From: Sequoia sempervirens | Lineage: Eukaryota > Streptophyta > Pinopsida > Cupressales > Cupressaceae | DNA: 64,000 bases | Reading direction: 5' to 3' | NCBI GenBank assembly: GCA_007258455.2 | Contig: VDFB02275659.1 | Location: 216,791 to 280,790 of the forward strand | In this document: one piece after another, positions 1-11,137 of the stretch | Layout: each line of letters opens with the position of its first letter | Numbering within the stretch: the stretch's first letter is position 1 | Notes under the pieces: generated by a model | Told to the model about the DNA's origin: nothing | The model's database searches: none | What the model saw: only the letters and a program-made list of their open reading frames with translations | Made by a program: the position numbers and the translations under genes

Positions 1-695
1 GCTGTGCATACTCTCTCTCACTTGCTGCGCCTTCTTTTTCTCCTTAGCTATGCATAGTCTAGTTCGATGCTCCCCTCTCTTCTTCACTTGACCAACCCCT
101 CCATATGTCTTTCTTCGATTCTCTCTTCCTTGAAGATGAAGAGGCATATAAACATTTACTTTAGGATTTTTAAAAGAACATAATATCATCGGCCAGATGA
201 ATGACAAATCAGCCAACAAGAAGAGAAGAAATGTTAGACCAAAATTTTAATTTTAATTAAAATAAAAAGACTCCTCTATCGTCCCCATTTTCCAATTCAA
301 CATTTAAGTGCCACATCATCCTTCCAATAATCTCACCATCAAAATTATGTGACAACGATTTCCTAAGGTAATTTTTTGATTAGTTCATGTGCATGATCTA
401 TGTTTTCATACTTCACATACATGTCTACAATTGATGGCCATCATAGATTAGCTGGAAAAAGGAAGAGATTGGATTTACACTAGCTAATGGCATTCACTTA
501 AAATATTTCATTTCATCACACTTAATGAGACAAAATTTATCCAAGTGTCATAGTGAAGATGAAGAATTTAAGAGGTTTAGGCACTGCACGAATGAAAAAA
601 ATCAAACAAAAGAAAACCAAAATGTTAAGAAAATCAAACCAACAATATTTTTTGGGTGGTGTTGATCGCCTATCCACCCGTGTGCTCCTACACCA
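1..695 (-). repeat. Element 1, 3' LTR (partial)
   Basis: Matches 3258-3908 along its length, including the terminal TGCTCCTACACCA on the plus strand. Its outer part is cut off by the window start. The two copies differ at many positions and by small indels, so the insertion is old. Confidence 0.8.
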
Positions 696-1164
696 AACAT
701 GCCGAGTAAGTGAAATGTTCCTTGAGTTGATAAACTTAGAAACATTGGAAGGTGCATGGGATGGTAATCCCTTGTTTATTCTTAACCCACGATTGCTCCT
801 TGTCTACGGGAGCCTTCCCTCTTCGACTATTCTGCTCAACCACAACATTCAAGCAACCTCCACTAATGTTATTCCATTTCTCTGAACAACTTCCCATCAC
901 AGGTCCACTTTTGTGCCCACTGCATTCTTTTGGGCTGCTATTCCTTGTTTCTTTATTGCGTTGCTGCAATAAATCAGAATTCAATTTGTCCTTTCCTCTT
1001 GAAATCTTCCCTTTGAATGGCTGCAAATCACTATACTCACTTCATTCCTCTTCCTCTATTTTTTGTTTCTCCACACTACAACAAGTAATATAGTGTGATT
1101 CTTTCATCTGCTTCTGCTTCTCCTTCTCTTTCAAAGAAGTCAACTTATACTTTTTTCCATCTTT
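696..1164 (-). other. Element 1 region after protease, no recognisable domain
   Basis: A 96-codon minus-strand open frame (736-1026) lies here, rich in Lys, Ser and Asn. It matches no domain I recognise and sits where pol should begin. It is probably sequence left after deletion of RT-integrase. No clear polypurine tract is visible next to the LTR. Confidence 0.4.
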
Positions 1165-1660
1165 CCGGATGGTATAAAAAATTCTTCAACCATCATAGAT
1201 GGCCTCCCTGTCAAACTGCCATGGCCTACCCAACAACACATGATAAGCAGTCATAGGCATCACATCACACAACACCTCATCTCTATAAGAGACAATCTAA
1301 AAATTAACTAAACATTGCTCGCTCACAATCATTTCGTGTTCCTTTTGTAACCAAGAAACTTTGTATGGATTGGGATGCTTACACCTTTTCAAACCTAGCT
1401 TTTCTACCATCTCCTTTGAAACTAGGTTGTTCGTACTACCACTATCTACTATAACTTTATAGCACTTACCTCCAACCTTGCACACAATTCGAAAGAGACT
1501 CCTTTGAGATGCTTCCTCCTCAACCACCCTTGGGTTTACCAACACTCTCCTCATCATGAGAGATTCACCTTCTTCCGGGTCTTCACCTTTCGAGAATGCA
1601 TCTTGTTCCTCATCCTCTTGTGCTAAGTGGTTTCTTGCTGCACTCATTTTGCTGCCCTCT
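1165..1660 (-). pseudogene. Element 1 retropepsin-like protease remnant
   Basis: The minus-strand frame carries the aspartic protease site DSGSTNN preceded by hydrophobic VIV, as in gypsy retropepsins. After a stop at 1297 the same frame continues with VLLGRPWQFD, the downstream strand of the fold just before RT in related elements. The arrangement matches the protease of element 4 (DSGSTDN, then LLLGIPWQYD). Stops and the missing RT make it non-functional. In a live element it would process the Gag-Pol polyprotein. Confidence 0.75.
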
Positions 1661-1998
1661 TGTACTTGAGGACACTCGAAAGCACAATGAACAACTTCTC
1701 CACATTGGTAACATCTACCTGGAAACCCTCTGCTGCTACTACCACATTCTTTTGTTGATATCTCCTTTTATTTTGTCTTCTGGCCCACCTTTGTACTTTG
1801 TTTGGGCTTGAATTATTCTTCAATTTGTTTTCCTTTGTTGCTGCTCACTTGTCCCTTCTCAGTTGCAAATCTTCCTCGACTTTTGGAATTGTTTATTTGT
1901 CTTCTCATTAATTTCTTCTCAGCCTTTTATGCATATTAGTATGCTTCCTTGACTATAGTAATTTTCAGCATACTCATTTCATCCTAAATGTTAAACTG

Positions 1999-2556
1999 TC
2001 AGCCATTTACATACCTCACTACCTTTTCCCTATCAATTTCATGCCTTCTAGATTGAATAGCCGGCTTGTAAAACTCATCCATGTAATCTTTTACACTCAT
2101 ATCTTTTTGCTTCAGATTTTGCAACTTTTTGAATAACTCCATCTCATAATCTCTAGGCATGAATTTTTTCTTTAGTTTCATCACCATCTGGTTCCACCTC
2201 GTTATCTAGGGATCTCCATCCATTTTCCGCTCTCTTTGCAACCCTTTCCACTGTAATGCAGCATGTACTTTCAATTTTGTTTGGGCTAACTTTACCCGTT
2301 GCTGGTCTCTAATTTCCTCCATTTCGAAGTATTCTTCCAGCTCTCCTATCCAATCAATTAACTCTTCCAGATTTAATGTTCCAAAAAAGTTTGGCACATC
2401 CATTTTATTGCTCTTTGTTATTCTTGAAATAGCTCTCAAAAATATTTCTTGTCTGGCATCTTCCAAGCGTTCTTCTTCTTCTTCTCCTTCTTGCTCTTCC
2501 TCTTTGCTTTCTTCCTCATTCTTAGAATTTCTTGCATTACCAACAACTAATCTCAC
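1999..2556 (-). pseudogene. Element 1 Gag remnant
   Basis: Two adjacent minus-strand pieces. The upstream one (2206-2556) has an acidic Glu-rich N-terminus, then MDVPNFFGTLNLEELIDWI, typical of the start of a plant gypsy retrotrans_gag domain, and LAQTKLKVHAALQWKGLQ. The downstream one (1999-2187) continues with KLKKKFMPRDYEMELFKKLQ and MSVKDYMDEF, also conserved Gag motifs. A stop or frame change separates them. No zinc knuckle is clear further downstream. Gag would form the virus-like particle. Confidence 0.75.
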
Positions 2557-2808
2557 CTAATTCTGATATCATTTATGATATCATCTCTTATCATCTCTCA
2601 GGAACGTTCCAACACTACCTCTAATTTGGGTCTTCCTCTTCGTGGCAACATCTCTTTCAATCAACAACTTGTCCTTCTTTGCTCTCAATTGTTCGGGACT
2701 ACACATGCACCTGCAACAACTCTTCCGAGCTCTCAACAACTGTTACTCACTTCCCACAAGTTCTAGTGGATCCTCTCTGCACTCAAGATTGCCTACTTTG
2801 ATACCAAT
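2557..2808 (-). other. Element 1 leader and primer-binding site
   Basis: Read on the minus strand, TGGTATCAAAGTAGG (2792-2806) lies two bases after the LTR end and matches the initiator-Met tRNA primer site of plant retrotransposons (usually TGGTATCAGAGC) with small changes. The rest is leader without a convincing gene. Confidence 0.7.
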
Positions 2809-3908
2809 TGATGCAAGATGATCTCCCTCTTGCCTTAATTCACAATCACTCAATAAAAACCCTTAACAATGTAACAATTTGGTTTTGATTTATTTAAATC
2901 CACATAACACATATTTAAATTTTGCAACACAAAGCTTATAAATGAATTACAAATGAAGAATCTTCACATGAATTCTCTCTTTGCAAACTCTATTTTTCAA
3001 CTTTCAACGATGCAATACAAAGCTTTGACAACTTTTCTTTTTACACTCCCATTTACCTAATCTATTTTCTGCGTACCAAATTCTGTTTGATTCCCTTTTG
3101 TGTTCTTCACTTGACTGATTTCCTTCAGTGTATTGGCCCTTACTCTACACATTCATTTTCCTTTATTACTTGCACCTCATACTTGCACACTCTTCCCTTA
3201 TAGCTGCATATGGGGTTCTTTCGTTATGGCCAATTCCCCATTTGCCTATCAACCTCCTTCCTCACAGTTGCGCAGACTCTCTCACCTGTTGCGCTTTCTT
3301 TTTCTCCTCAGCTACGCATAGTATAGTTCGATGCTCCCCTCTCTTCTTCACTTGATCGACCCCTCCACATGTCTTCCTTTGATTCTCTCTTCCTTGAAGA
3401 TGAAGGGGCATATAAAAATTTACTTTAGGATTTTTAAAAGAACATAATATCATCAGCCAGATGAATGACAAATCGACCAACAAGAAGAGGAGAAATGTTA
3501 CACCAAAAGTTTCATTTCAATTAAAATAAATAGACTTAATCTCACCATTGAAACTATGCGGCAATGATTTCCTGAGGCAATCTGTTGATTAGTTCATGTG
3601 CATGATCTATACTTTCACACTTTGCATACATTTCTACAATCGATGGCCATCATAGATTAGTTGGAAAAGGATAGAAGAGATTGGCTTTGCACTAGCTAAT
3701 AGCATTCATTTAAAAGATTTCCTTTCATCACACTTCATGAGACAACATTTCTCTGAGTGTCATAGTGAAGATGAATAATTTAAGAGGTTTAGGCACTGCA
3801 CGAATGAGAAACCAAACAAAAGCAAACCAAAATTTGAAGAAAATCAAACCAACAATTTTTTTTTTTGGGTGGTGTTGATCGCCTGTCCACCCAGGTGCTC
3901 CTATACCA
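2809..3908 (-). repeat. Element 1, 5' LTR
   Basis: About 1,100 bp. On the plus strand it runs from TGATGCAAG to CTATACCA, giving TG...CA ends on the minus strand, with the primer-binding site adjacent. The small open frames inside (such as 3128-3355) have no protein signature. Confidence 0.8.
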
Positions 3909-4350
3909 CCATGAGACCACATTTCTTTGAGGAATTTTTTCAAACAATTCACTACCCTATCTATGCTATTGCTTACTATTATGCTTTGATAGATTTTTTC
4001 CAAGCATCCATAGCTTGTTCAAAAGCACCTGTTTTAGGCTTTTAGCCATAGCAGCAAGGTTGTGAACTATTTGATAAAATGATTTGGTAGACATGTATGA
4101 AAAATGTGGTAGCATAGACAAGGTAGTGAACTATTTGAAAAAATGCCTCAAAGAAATGTGGTCTCATTGCAATGGAATGCCATGACAATCCATAGACAAG
4201 GTAGTGAACTGTTTGAAAAAATGTCTCAAAGAAATGTGGTCTCATGGTGATGGAATGCCATGACAAGCCATAGAAAAGATAGTGAACTATTTGAAAAAAT
4301 GCCTTAAAGAAATGTGGTATCATGGTGATGGAATGCCATGGCAATCTATG
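3909..4350 (+). pseudogene. PPR-protein pseudogene with tandem and inverted copies
   Basis: The plus strand reads LVDMYEKCGSIDKVVNYL from about 4084 and then, after a one-base shift in an A-run, MPQRNVVS...WNAM. This is the repeat pattern of PLS-class pentatricopeptide proteins, which bind and edit organelle RNA. A 78-bp block (26 codons) is present three times, starting near 4117, 4195 and 4273. A partial copy lies inverted at 3909-3985. Stops and frame changes make it a pseudogene. PPR arrays normally differ between repeats, so near-identical 78-bp units point to recent local duplication. Confidence 0.7.
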
Positions 4351-4396
4351 ACTTATTAGCCTATTTAATTTTTGTAGGCTATAGTCGGGTAAAGGG

Positions 4397-4454
4397 AATT
4401 GGTTTATTTAATTATTTAATGTTGTCTGGCAGGAAAAAGTACATTTGTAAGGTA
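4397..4454 (+). repeat. Element B left LTR, first fragment
   Basis: Matches the right LTR from 49656 onward (ATTGGTTTATTT, then GGAAAAAGTACATTTGTAAGG). The match stops exactly at the ATGTT target duplication of element 2 and resumes at 29445. Confidence 0.85.
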
Positions 4455-4459
4455 ATGTT

Positions 4460-5649
4460 TGTAGACACCTAAAAATGGTATGGAGAATCTAATTAATTAA
4501 ATATGACTTATTTGATTAATTAATCTTAAATTCATCTACTTAGTAAATAAATAGAAATATTTATTTATATTAAGTTCATTATTAATTCTTCTATTTCTCT
4601 CCTAATTAAATAAACAAAATTAGAAACTTTGTTTTATTTAATTATTATCATTTTTATCATATTATTTCTCTCTTAATTAAATAAACAAAATTAGAAATTT
4701 TGTTTTATTTAATTATTATCATTATTACTTCTTTTATACTTCTATCTTAAAATTAAAGGCACAACTTAAATAATTTGTGTTATTTAATTACCTCATCACA
4801 TTTCTTCTTAATTAAATAAAGATATCTAAAATCTTTTATTTAATTATCATTTTCCTTTTGTTTTAATTTAATAAACAAACCCTATAGTTTGATTTATTAA
4901 ATTATTTATTCCCCTTTTGCTAAATTTAAATAAATTAAAAATATTTAAATTTATGCATAAATCATTTACCACTATTCACTCACCAATAAAATTAAATTTT
5001 CAAAATTTAATTAATTCTACTGTCATTCACGGGAAGAGCTTCGGAGACAAACCTACAGGAAGTTCTCTCAACCACCTTCCCTCTCATCTTGCCTGGTGTT
5101 TTCATGGGGAGAAACAATCCTCCATGATCAACTCCATCTTCTCATCCCATGCCATTCAATTTTTTAGATTGAATCTCAGCCTCTTATCCCGTATCCCTGT
5201 GCAAATGTGATGCCGTGAAAGCTATAAATACAGCTCTTTGGCTACAAGAAATGGATCCCAACTTATGCAATCTTACTCTGCAGGTTTTCCAAAGCATCCA
5301 ACATTCATCTAGCATTCAAGCATTCAATATTCATCCAGCATCCATCCATCCTCCATCCAGCATCCAGCATTTGCAGTCATGGCTGCAATCATAGTAGTTT
5401 TAATTATTTAATCATATAGGAATAGAATAGTTCAATTCTCATTCTCTAAGTGTCATTTCCATAGTCTAATTAGCTTCTAAATCTGAGAGCAAAGTAGATT
5501 AGAGAGATCTTTAGAGTTAGAGAGCAATAGGATAGATTTATGAAGATTTCTAGTTTAAATTAGTTTAACTTTCCTAAATCTTAGATGCAATGTCCTATTT
5601 AGAGGTGTAGAAGCATGTTTAGATTATTTAACTCATTCTACCACTTACA
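4460..5649 (+). repeat. Element 2 left (5') LTR
   Basis: About 1,190 bp, TG...CA, matching 28244-29439. I count roughly 27 substitutions plus a few indels, about 2.3% divergence. The first 500 bp are AT-rich with repeated AATTAAATAAA blocks; the rest is more balanced. Confidence 0.9.
5223..5230 (+). promoter_or_regulatory. TATA box of element 2 5' LTR
   Basis: TATAAATA in GC-richer context about 420 bp before the LTR end, conserved in the right LTR at 29002-29009. Expected to set the start of the genomic RNA. Confidence 0.6.
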
Positions 5650-5652
5650 ATT

Positions 5653-5669
5653 TGGTGCCCACCGTGGGG
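5653..5669 (+). other. Element 2 primer-binding site
   Basis: TGGTGCCCACCGTGGGG begins three bases after the LTR, as expected for the tRNA primer site. It differs from the Met-tRNA site of the other elements here. I do not assign the tRNA. Confidence 0.65.
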
Positions 5670-5753
5670 CCTAACCCCATATTATGCTTAATTTTTGAGA
5701 AAATTGTCTTGCAGATATCGGCGTGATAGTTTTTGCAAAACCGTGACTTTTTA

Positions 5754-5900
5754 TAGCGTGCCAGTTAGATCTTGTAGTGCACCAGTGGTCTATTTTAGCG
5801 CACCAATCTTCTACAGTAGCGCGCCACGTCATTGTTTCAGTGCGCCGCGTCATTGTTTCAGCGCGCTGCGTCAGTGTTTCAGCACGCCGACTCTTTGTCC
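5754..5900 (+). repeat. 21-bp AGCGCG array, leader copy A
   Basis: About seven units of period 21, each starting with a variant of AGCGCGCCA or AGTGCACCA followed by a T-rich half. It lies about 100 bp after the primer-binding site. The short open frames on both strands here are by-products, since 21 is a multiple of three. Confidence 0.8.
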
Positions 5901-7332
5901 TTAAAATCAATTTTTTTAATCTGGATCCGACGCATCCGCGTCCAGATTTTGTTTTTGTCTATTTTTGATTAAAATTTACCAATCCTAGGATAGAAAATGG
6001 ATAAAAATTGATCAATCCTAGGATAGAAAATTCACAATTTCTTGTGGGATTAAAATTGAACATCATGCTTTTTATGGAGCAATATTTCCATATAGATTAA
6101 CCAATTTGTCTTTTGGGTTTTAAAAGTGAACAAATTTTTTTGCTGTGATTGGGTGATAGGTTTATGCTCTCCCCTTAACTGGGTGCATCAAAATACCAGA
6201 CTCACTTTTTCTTTACGCATTTTAAAGCTTTTTAAAACCTTTAGATAGGCCTGCCATAGTGGGAAAAAGTACTCACCCTACGGGAATGACCTGAGTGGGG
6301 ACAGTCAAAAGCCATGGTATTCCAACCCACTTAAAAATTTATGTGAATTTGGGGAAACCCTCTTTCAATGGAAGTGTGCAGGATAACCATCCCCAAAATC
6401 TTTGTTCTAAAGATTGGGAGGTCTCTCGAGGGAGTTTATCCATTTGCCGCTCTGAACAGAAACCCTATCTAAGAACCTAGAACTAGAAGCACGCTTGTCA
6501 GTTTCTAAACATTGTAATACTCGGTGATGTAGTGCTGGGGAAGAATCTACCCTCAAGCACTCACCATATAATTGCCAAGGACTGTTTGTTCAGGGGATCC
6601 GGTATCCACTTCCGTCACTCTAAGTGCACACCTGAAAAAGACAAAAACACGGGCGCCCTCTAGGGGGTGACATGGCTGTGTGAGTCGACGCAATTCCAAG
6701 CTGTGGGCCGTTCGAGTATATAACGATGACCTTTTGTCTCTAGGAGTGAGTCTATCTGAAGTGTCTTATCTGTTATAAACCAGTGAAAATCAAGAAGAAT
6801 CATGCTTGATTCTTAAGAACATACACTATCTGTTTAGATTCTAGGATTTTTAAAATCAACCATTCTATTCTTGCTTGCTGTGTTTTCTTTCATTAAATTC
6901 AGATAAGATCATCACAAAAAAATATTCAAAATCAAAACACTTGTGAAATTCTCATGATTCAAGATTGGGTATCCACCAAATTTGTCAAGAAATCTCTTGT
7001 CAAATGAATAAGAAAGCCAAAGAAAACACTTACATACAAACAACTTCTGAGAAAGCAACGATTTTTGTATCAAAGCAGGAAAGTTCTACTCCAACATAGG
7101 ACTTTTATTCATAGGTATCACAATTTCTCTAGAGGTTATACGGATGACTATGCTGTAGCTCCCTTAGATTCACAGACATTTTATCAAAGAAGGGCTCTTA
7201 GGCAACACCACAATCATAGTCAAAGAATTCATCCAGAATACATCCCACAACCAGCCATACAATACGATACCAGACCAAGTGAGTTTCATAGAATAAGATA
7301 GTTTTTTGTCTTAACACCTCATGGTTCTGTTA
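5901..7332 (+). other. Element 2 leader, first part
   Basis: Untranslated leader between the primer-binding site and gag. A 78-codon open frame at 7065-7301, rich in His, Gln, Tyr and Arg, is in the same reading frame as gag but is cut off from it by the second 21-bp array and further stops. I see no domain in it. Tat/Ogre elements often have long leaders, sometimes with an extra frame before gag. Confidence 0.45.
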
Positions 7333-7660
7333 TAGTGCGTCACTAGTCTATTTTAGCACTTTGGGTCTTTGTTCTAGCGCTTCACTGGTCTGTTCTAGCA
7401 CGTCACTGGTTTGTTTTAGCGTGTCACTAGTCTGTTTTAGCACGCCACTGGTCTATTTTAGTGCTTTGAGTCTCTGTTCTAGCATGCCACTGGTCTGTTC
7501 TAGCGCGTCACTGGTCTGTTTTAGCACTTTGAGTCTCTGTTCTAGCACTTCACTGGTCTGTTTTAGCACATCACCGCTCTGTTCTAGCGCATCACTGCTC
7601 TGTTCTAGCGCGTCACTGCTCTATTATAGAGTGTCCCAACTCTATTTTAGTGCTCCGAAA
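7333..7660 (+). repeat. 21-bp AGCGCG array, leader copy B
   Basis: About 15 units with an exact 21-bp period. The core is AGCGCGTCACTGGTCTGTT with variants, and some units carry CTTTGAGTCTCTG instead. Because 21 is three times seven, all frames stay open (such as 7361-7681), which explains the spurious Ser/Leu/Cys-rich protein. Same unit family as 5754-5900 and, inverted, 27424-27655. Confidence 0.9.
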
Positions 7661-8051
7661 AGTCAAAAAATAGAGAGTTAGAAGGACAGTTTGTCAGTTT
7701 TCCCATGTCAAAAACAAGGTTTTCATCAGTCCAAAACATTTTTTTCATAGTCCAAAACACTTGAATCGTACAAAGAGAAAACTTTACTATTACGCCTAGA
7801 TCTTGAAAACATCTTGCAAAGTGTCCTTATCACTAAATCTGAGATTTTGTGTCAAATTTCCCTATCAAGGATTTTATCATCCTTCCATCACGAAACTAGA
7901 CACAACTAAATCAGATTTTTTATCAAAAAACTCAACGCTTGTCCAATCAAAAATCCAAGATCAAAGTCTAGAGTAAAACATTTGTATGCCTATTTTCACA
8001 TGAGCAACATATCAAAGACAACAACAAGAAGAAAATGAAAGAATAACAGCC

Positions 8052-9422
8052 ATGACTGAAGAAAATCCTTGGGGATGATATAGCAACATTGATCCTCTCA
8101 CTAATTCACATGAAAAAGAAATAACTGCAGAAGAAATCAAGAAAGTTCAACAAGACCCTCATTTCCATAAATTTATGGAAAAGATGCTAGAGCAAGATAT
8201 GGAAAAGTATCTTCTACTATTAGCTGACAAAGGTACTAAGCTTCCTAAAGACTTTGATGTCAATCAACTGAAGGAAACAACCACACCTAACCCAACTAGT
8301 ATAGAAAATCCAAATCAAATAGATGCTTTGACAAAACAAATCCAACAATTACAATTGCAGTTCCAAAATATCCAACAAGGGCCAACAAAAAGATATTCCT
8401 TATAGGACATTTTCCCTTATCCATTCGACCCAAGCATTAACATGATACCATTTCCATGGTATTGTGAGTACCCGACATACAACAAATACAATGGGAGAAC
8501 TGATCCATTTGATCACGTATGGGAATTTCGAGCCATGAGCATAGAGTTTGCACATGAGGACTCTTACTTACTACGATTATTTCCAAGAAGCTTAGGAAAC
8601 ACTTGCATGGAGTGGTTTTCTAAATTGGAACCTGGGATCCAATATTTTGAAGAACTAATCAATAGGTTCATAACGCACTTCTCATTCAACATCCAACATG
8701 GGGTGACCTTAAAAGAACTATTTGCTAAATACCCCAGATCTAATCAATCTTTTGAAGAACTGTTAGCAAAGGGTGAAAAGTTTCTTTCCTTTCTCCAACG
8801 ATGGAGAAGGCTATTTGCTAAATACCCCAGATCTATTCCTGAAGAGGAGTAGATAGAGAAGTTCATTGATAACTTAGTGGATGACATGAATTACAGGTTG
8901 GACTTACAATGTCCATCTACATTTGAACAAGTTATTGAAAAGGGGCTCAAAATTGAAGAGGCTCTAATCAAAAGAGGAATAATCAAACACTTCATTGAAG
9001 GTTCAAACAATAACAATTCCTCTAACAATAACTGCGAAAAGCCAAGATTTTGGTAAAAGAATAAGAATATTGATACCACAATCGATACACACACGTCCAA
9101 ACCAGTATTCACCTTGATGCCAACCACTACAAACAAACAAAACAATGGTCTTAATGTCAAACAAAGTAGTGATCAAGGAAATAATCAAAACAGTGGAGAA
9201 ACAAAAACCCAATCATTCCAACGACCATCCAATAAACGAAAATTCACGCCATTAGGGCAATCATTGGAATCAGTCCTCAAAGAAATTTTAGATGAAAAAC
9301 TTATTCAAGTACAAGAGGCTAGAAATTGGGACCCTCAAGTCAAACCATCATGGTGGAATGACTTGCATTACTGTCACTACCATCAGAATAAAGGCCACAT
9401 GACTGAAATTGTTGGCAGTTAA
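8052..9422 (+). pseudogene. Element 2 Gag
   Basis: The frame starts at ATG 8052, followed by a stop at its ninth codon. MEKMLEQDMEKYL (8175) leads into a Gln-rich linker. The retrotrans_gag core (8442-8700) has YNKYNGRTDPFDHVWEF and MEWFSKLEPG. A 24-bp segment encoding LFAKYPRS occurs twice (about 8718 and 8812). After a frame change, 9114-9422 carries FTPLGQSLESVLKEI and a CHYHQNKGHMTE zinc-knuckle remnant that has lost its last Cys. This Cys/His pattern is typical of Tat Gag. Broken by stops and at least two frameshifts. Role: capsid formation and RNA packaging. Confidence 0.8.
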
Positions 9423-9427
9423 AACAT

Positions 9428-10444
9428 GTGGTACAAGACCTCATAGATCAAAAGAAAGTATTTGTAGAGGGGCACCAAACAAACAAAGATCATACAACAT
9501 TCAAAAATCCTCTACCCAATTATCAGAAGGGAGAATCCTCTTCCGCAAACACCAAAGGTAAGAATGTCGGTTATGTTTATGACACAACAATCCTTTATTT
9601 TTCTGCTGCTAAAGAGGATGAGGAGTTATGAAATCAAATCAATCAGAACAATGACATTACATCTACTAATTTGGTACAACATATGGACAAATCTGAAAAC
9701 CAAATTAATGTAATCACACTCAAAGGGAAACAAGAGCAGCAACCGGTTAATGCCACAACAAGGGCACAATCCAAAGTTATATTGAAAGGAGCATCATTAT
9801 CATCCCCATCTGTGGATCCTCCCTCTAATCAATATAATCTCATTGATCAATTACAGAAAATACCGGTACAAATATCCATCTTAGAACTTCTAAAGATTTC
9901 CCCATCACACAAAGAGGTTCTTGAGCAAGCTCTCGTATCAACCACAATACCTAACAATTTGGATGTATGTCAATTCCAAGCTATGGTGGGACATCTATCT
10001 GCATCTCATTGCCTTTCATTTTTTGAACATGATGATGTATCACTCACCCATCCACATAATTCCACCCTTCACATTGAAGTCCTCATTCATAAACACCGTG
10101 TAAAGCGTGTCCTAATAGATGGAGGGGCTGGTTTAAATATTTGTACCTTAAAGCTGATTCGTGCACTAGGATACTCGGATGAAGCCATTGATACAAGAAG
10201 AAAAATCACAATCAAAGCATATGATGAGGAAGAAAGATCCTCTAAAGGGTTGATCATATTACCCATTCAAGTGGGACCTATTGTCCAAAAAGTGGTTTGC
10301 CAAGTCTTAGATAGGGAACTGTATCATCAATGCCTGAAATTTCCCGTCAATGGACAGGAAGTAACAATCACAACAGACTATAATGACACCCAAGCTTGTC
10401 ATACATTGAAAACATCTCAGGATACATTAATACCTAACAATTGA
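9428..10444 (+). pseudogene. Element 2 Gag tail and aspartic protease
   Basis: 9428-9631 starts VVQDLID, the segment that follows the Tat zinc knuckle. After a stop, 9671-10444 (257 codons) has a long Ser/Gln-rich lead and then the retropepsin site VLIDGGAGLNICTLKLI near residue 150, with a downstream ILPIQVGP strand. The active site reads D-G-G where retropepsins usually have D-S/T-G, so activity is uncertain. The frame is the same as for all pol segments downstream, so one polyprotein is likely. It ends at a TGA that a CGA-to-TGA change would explain. Confidence 0.75.
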
Positions 10445-10537
10445 GAAGTTAGCACATCAGATTCATCTAATGGCAAGAAACAACAAAGCTTCATATCAAA
10501 GTGGCTTCCAAAACAACAAAAATCACAAGAGATCAAG

Positions 10538-11038
10538 GTGACACAATCTAACCCTTCAAATGTTGAAGAACAATTAGCTTCACTCTCACACCAATTCACC
10601 AACAAAGTACAGATAAGTGATGAAGGAATAAGTGAATATGGTGTTGGACACTCTTTCCATCTATCACAGATGTTACCCTCCTTACAAATGTATGGACAAC
10701 CATCTACAACTACCCAAAAATCAGCACAATCTACAATGACATTAGATGGCAAATTTGTAAAAGCAGGAAACTTAGAGGAAGAATCAGAAGATAAGGCTAT
10801 TCTAAATTGGCTTTATAGGGATGAGGAAGCTTCCACTTCCACAAGTAATATCATAGAAACAAATCAATATGGAAAAGGAAAAACTATTCTGGAGAAGATG
10901 GGATATTCAGGACAGGGACCTCTTGGGTTAACGAAACAAGGCATAACAGAACCAATCCAGCCTCTCACACTCCAACATAAAGATAAAACTGGACTAGGAT
11001 ATGCAGCAGAACAAGGACCTCTTGAACGAGGGGAATAA
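10538..11038 (+). pseudogene. Element 2 linker with G-patch-like motif
   Basis: 166 codons in frame with protease and RT. The first 100 residues are Ser/Gln-rich and probably disordered. Near residues 110-145 it reads GKTILEKMGYSGQGPLGLTK then QGITEPIQ, a G-patch-like pattern (hydrophobic-Lys-x-Met-Gly-Tyr-x-x-Gly-x-Gly-Leu-Gly). A second, partial ITEPIQ...GLGY unit follows across the stop at 11036. G-patch segments beside the protease are known in some retroviruses and retrotransposons, where they bind nucleic acid or helicases. The function here is inferred. Confidence 0.6.
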
Positions 11039-11137
11039 AGTGTAACAGAACCAATCCAAGTTCTCACAATTCAACAAAATGGCAGAGTTGGACTAGGGTA
11101 CACAGAAGAAGCAAGAGCAGAACTCACCAATAAAACT

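Larger units (their letters stand above)
1..3908 (-). mobile_element. Element 1: truncated, RT-less Ty3/gypsy relic
   Basis: Two similar LTR segments in the same orientation (1-695, cut by the window edge, and 2809-3908) flank about 2.1 kb. On the minus strand the order is LTR, primer-binding site, gag remnants, protease remnant, about 0.5 kb of low-similarity sequence, LTR. RT, RNase H and integrase are absent, so this is an internally deleted derivative. The minus-strand LTR starts TGGTGTAGGAGC, the same start as element 4, and the protease resembles that of element 4, so the two are related families. The target duplication cannot be checked because the left end lies outside the window. Confidence 0.8.

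Noticed and set aside
4042..4344. 100-codon minus-strand repeat protein
   Set aside because: It is the antisense of the 78-bp PPR units; the plus strand gives the recognisable motif.
7361..7681. 106-codon Ser/Leu/Cys-rich protein
   Set aside because: Produced by the 21-bp array, which keeps every frame open. No other support.
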